Source: Enterobacteriaceae bacterium (GTDB lineage: Bacteria; Pseudomonadota; Gammaproteobacteria; Enterobacterales; Enterobacteriaceae). From it: a stretch of DNA of 52,398 nucleotides. The notes below the pieces were generated by a model. That model worked only from the letters and a program-made list of their open reading frames with translations, ran no database searches and had not been told where the DNA came from. The position numbers were made by a program, and so were the translations under genes. The number at the start of each line of letters is the position of its first letter. Positions within the stretch are counted from its first letter, which is position 1. This document shows positions 49,771-52,398 of the stretch, in pieces. Location of the stretch: the NCBI GenBank assembly GCA_031261005.1, contig JAISKF010000003.1:1-52398 (forward strand), read 5' to 3'.

Positions 49771-52233
49771 ATGTCTGGTTGGCGTAAACTTTACTATAAG
49801 CTATTGAATCTACCAATAAAAATGCTTGTTCGTAGCAAATGTATCCCCTCAGATCCGGTCGCAGAACTGGGTTTAGATACCACACGCCCGATACTTTATG
49901 TTCTTCCTTATAATTCAAAAGCAGATTTATTAACGCTTCGAATGCAGTGTTTAGCACAGGAATTACCGGACCCGTTGGAACCATTTGAATTCGACGGGCA
50001 GATATTACCGCGTTACGTCTTTATTCATGATGGACCGCGCCTGTTTAGCTATTACGCCCCGAAAGAAGAATCCGTCAAACTATTCCATGATTATTTAGAT
50101 TTGCACCGCAATCACCCTGATCTGGATATTCAGATGGTACCGGTATCGGTGATGTTTGGACGTTCACCGGGTCGTGAAGGTCATGGTAATCACAGTCACG
50201 GGCAACCGCGCTTGCGCCTGTTCAACGGTATTCAGAAATTCTTCGTTATTCTGTGGTTGGGGCGCGATAGCTTTGTTCGCTTCTCACCGACGGTTTCATT
50301 GCGTCGAATGGCTGATGAACATGGTACGGATAAAATCATCGCGCAAAAATTAGCACGAGTAGCGCGAATGCACTTTGCCAGACAGCGTTTGGTGGCGACA
50401 GGACCTAAATTGCCCGTGCGTCAGGAGTTATTTAATAAGCTGCTGATGTCAAAAGCGATTGAAAAAGCAGTTGAAGACGAAGCCGCTACTAAAAAGATCT
50501 CTTTAGCCAAAGCAAGACAGAATGCAGTGGACATGATGAAAGAGATCGCTGCTAATTTTAATTATGAGACGCTGCGCGTTACCGATCGCGTATTAAGCTG
50601 GACGTGGAATCGTTTATATCAAGGTATTAATGTCCATAATGCGGAACGTGTACGCCAGTTAGCACAAGATGGTCATGGTATTGTGTATGCGCCAAGCCAT
50701 CGCAGCCACATGGACTACTTGCTGCTCTCTTATGTGCTGTATCATCAAGGATTAGTTCCGCCGCACATTGCTGCTGGTATCAATCTCAATTTCTGGCCAG
50801 CCGGTCCGATTTTCCGCCGTTTAGGTGCGTTCTTTATTCGCCGCACATTCAAAGGCAATAAACTCTATTCCACCGTGTTCCGTGAATACCTCGGCGAGCT
50901 GTTTAATCGCGGCTATTCCGTTGAGTATTTTGTTGAAGGCGGACGCTCACGTACCGGACGGTTGTTAGAGCCGAAAACCGGTACGCTTTCCATGACGATA
51001 CAAGCCATGCTGCGCGGCGGTAATCGTCCGATTACGGTTGTGCCGGTGTATATCGGCTATGAGCATGTGATGGAAGTAGGTACTTACGCCAATGAGCTGC
51101 GCGGTGCGACCAAAGAAAAAGAGAATCTGTGGCAAGTTGTCCGCACTATGCGGAAACTGCGTAATCTGGGTATGGGTTATGTGAATTTTGGTGAGCCAAT
51201 CCCATTGATGACTTACTTAAACCAGAATGTACCTAACTGGCGTGAATCTATCGATCCGATTGAGACACCAAGACCAAACTGGTTAACACCAACAGTCAAT
51301 CAAATCGCTAATAAATTGATGATTAACATCAATAACTCTGCTGCTGCGAATGCGATGAATCTCTGCTGTACCGCGTTATTGGCTTCCCGTCAGCGCGCGT
51401 TAACTCGTGAGCAACTGTTAGAGCAGCTTGATTGCTACGTTCAATTACTACGTAATGTGCCTTATGCCAAAGACACGACTGTGCCATCAAGTACGCCGGA
51501 ACAGTTACTTGAACATGCGCTGGAAATGAGTAAGTTTGAAGTCGAGAAAGATAACGTCGGTGAAATCATTGTATTACCGCGTGAACAAGCGGTTCTGATG
51601 ACTTACTACCGTAATAACATTCACCACATGCTGGTTCTGCCATCGCTGGTTGCCAGCATTGTCATGCACCATGACCAGATTTCCCGTCAGGAAACGATCA
51701 ATCTGGTTGCTTTAATCTATCCGCTGCTGCGTGAAGAGCTGTTTATGCACTACAGCGAAGAAGAGCTGCCACAAGTTATTGAGCCGCTGATTCAGGAACT
51801 TGAACGCCAACAACTGATTAAAGCGCAAGACGACGGGCAATTGGTGCTTAATCCGGCACGTATCCGCGCTCTGCAACTGTTAGCGGCGGGTGTGCGCGAA
51901 ACATTACAGCGCTATACCATCACGCTGTCGCTATTGCGGAGTAATCCAAGCATCAGTCGCGGTATGTTGGAAAAAGAGAGCCGTCTGTTAGCACAGCGTC
52001 TTTCTGTGCTGCATGGCATTAATGCACCTGAGTTCTTTGATAAAGCGGTATTCTCAACACTGGTTGCCACATTACGCACAGCGGGTTACATCAATGATCA
52101 TGGTGATGCTATCCCTGAAAATATTCAGGCGATGTACAGCATGTTAACCAGTGTAATGTCACCGGAAATCAGACTGACCATTGAAAGCGTCAGTGCCGCA
52201 CCTGTTATTGAACTGACTGACCCTGAAGAGTGA
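49771..52233 (+). CDS. plsB: glycerol-3-phosphate acyltransferase PlsB
   Basis: PlsB acylates position 1 of glycerol 3-phosphate with acyl-ACP or acyl-CoA, the first step of phospholipid synthesis at the inner membrane. The catalytic HX4D motif is [13 protein letters not shown] (near residue 306), followed by [31 protein letters not shown] and [14 protein letters not shown]. The ATG at 49771 gives [15 protein letters not shown], matching E. coli. The frame is open back to a TTG at 49735, but those 12 residues are not conserved and overlap the likely GAGG site. There are 820 residues (807 in E. coli). Confidence 0.97.
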   Translation: MSGWRKLYYKLLNLPIKMLVRSKCIPSDPVAELGLDTTRPILYVLPYNSKADLLTLRMQCLAQELPDPLEPFEFDGQILPRYVFIHDGPRLFSYYAPKEESVKLFHDYLDLHRNHPDLDIQMVPVSVMFGRSPGREGHGNHSHGQPRLRLFNGIQKFFVILWLGRDSFVRFSPTVSLRRMADEHGTDKIIAQKLARVARMHFARQRLVATGPKLPVRQELFNKLLMSKAIEKAVEDEAATKKISLAKARQNAVDMMKEIAANFNYETLRVTDRVLSWTWNRLYQGINVHNAERVRQLAQDGHGIVYAPSHRSHMDYLLLSYVLYHQGLVPPHIAAGINLNFWPAGPIFRRLGAFFIRRTFKGNKLYSTVFREYLGELFNRGYSVEYFVEGGRSRTGRLLEPKTGTLSMTIQAMLRGGNRPITVVPVYIGYEHVMEVGTYANELRGATKEKENLWQVVRTMRKLRNLGMGYVNFGEPIPLMTYLNQNVPNWRESIDPIETPRPNWLTPTVNQIANKLMININNSAAANAMNLCCTALLASRQRALTREQLLEQLDCYVQLLRNVPYAKDTTVPSSTPEQLLEHALEMSKFEVEKDNVGEIIVLPREQAVLMTYYRNNIHHMLVLPSLVASIVMHHDQISRQETINLVALIYPLLREELFMHYSEEELPQVIEPLIQELERQQLIKAQDDGQLVLNPARIRALQLLAAGVRETLQRYTITLSLLRSNPSISRGMLEKESRLLAQRLSVLHGINAPEFFDKAVFSTLVATLRTAGYINDHGDAIPENIQAMYSMLTSVMSPEIRLTIESVSAAPVIELTDPEE

Positions 52234-52275
52234 TTTAAATTTATTGATATGAAAAAGCCGATTGATTAACTAATC

Positions 52276-52398
52276 TGAACTTTGGATTTGGATTTGGATT
52301 TGGATTTGGATTTGGATTTGGATTTGGATTTGGATTTGGATTTGGATTTGGATTTGGATTTGGATTTGGATTTGGATTTGGATTTGGATTTGGATTTG
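52276..52398 (+). repeat. TTTGGA hexanucleotide tract grown from a dispersed-repeat end
   Basis: CTGAACTTTGGAT (52276-52288) is the left terminal sequence of the dispersed repeat. From 52282 the unit TTTGGA repeats without visible interruption about 19-20 times to the window edge, so the true length is unknown. It begins 43 bases after the plsB stop, where the transcript should end. No further part of the repeat element is seen. Confidence 0.9.

Noticed and set aside
52282-52398. Hexanucleotide array as a telomere or CRISPR
   Set aside because: There are no spacers or longer repeat units, and nothing suggests a linear replicon; slippage expansion from the adjacent repeat end is simpler.

Overview
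The window is a stretch of an Enterobacterales chromosome. Nearly every housekeeping gene aligns end to end with its Escherichia coli counterpart, and the gene order is largely that of E. coli. The DNA is more AT-rich than E. coli, the intergenic spaces carry a dispersed repeat family, and there are several decayed genes and insertion-sequence remnants. That suggests a lineage outside the Escherichia/Salmonella core, for example a Morganellaceae- or Budviciaceae-like bacterium. The genus cannot be fixed from the sequence alone.

Layout. (1) 1-119: right end of an IS3-family element, inserted in a copy of the dispersed repeat. (2) 220-8835: purL, mltF, tadA, pgpC, a Mig-14-like gene and yfhL, equivalent to one E. 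coli neighbourhood. (3) 8913-46261: ftsP, plsC, parC, parE, yqiA, cpdA, yqiB, nudF, tolC, ygiB, ygiC, zupT, ribB, ubiK, yjeH, hldE, an lpxL-like gene, a tautomerase gene with a flavoprotein remnant, glnE, ygiF, ygiM, cca, bacA, folB, plsY, tsaD, a vWA lipoprotein gene, and the rpsU-dnaG-rpoD operon. This corresponds to a second E. coli neighbourhood, compacted and with insertions. (4) 46262-48500: an AT-rich foreign patch between rpoD and lexA. It holds an out-of-frame acyltransferase-3 gene with a CTTG tetranucleotide tract, flanked by two remnants of an IS982-family element. (5) 48549-52233: lexA, dgkA and plsB, a third E. coli neighbourhood. (6) 52276-52398: a dispersed-repeat end that runs into about 20 copies of a 6-bp unit reaching the window edge.

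How the genes work together. Envelope lipid genes are over-represented: plsB, plsC and plsY make phosphatidic acid, pgpC and dgkA handle phospholipid intermediates, the LpxL-like enzyme acylates lipid A, hldE supplies inner-core heptose, and bacA and mltF act in peptidoglycan metabolism. Replication, transcription and repair functions come from parC/parE, dnaG, rpoD and lexA. tadA, cca and tsaD modify or finish tRNA. Recognisable control sites are a PurR box at purL, an FMN riboswitch at ribB, tandem LexA boxes at lexA, the conserved rpsU promoter, and two Fur-box-like palindromes at nudF/tolC and zupT.

Most noteworthy: the probably phase-variable acyltransferase switched out of frame by a CTTG tract; the MITE-like repeat family with imperfect terminal inverted repeats; the long TTTGGA tract grown from one of its ends; recurrent small tandem duplications between genes; and a vWA lipoprotein whose metal-binding motif has been lost. 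I found no CRISPR array, tRNA, rRNA, prophage or clearly new multi-gene system.
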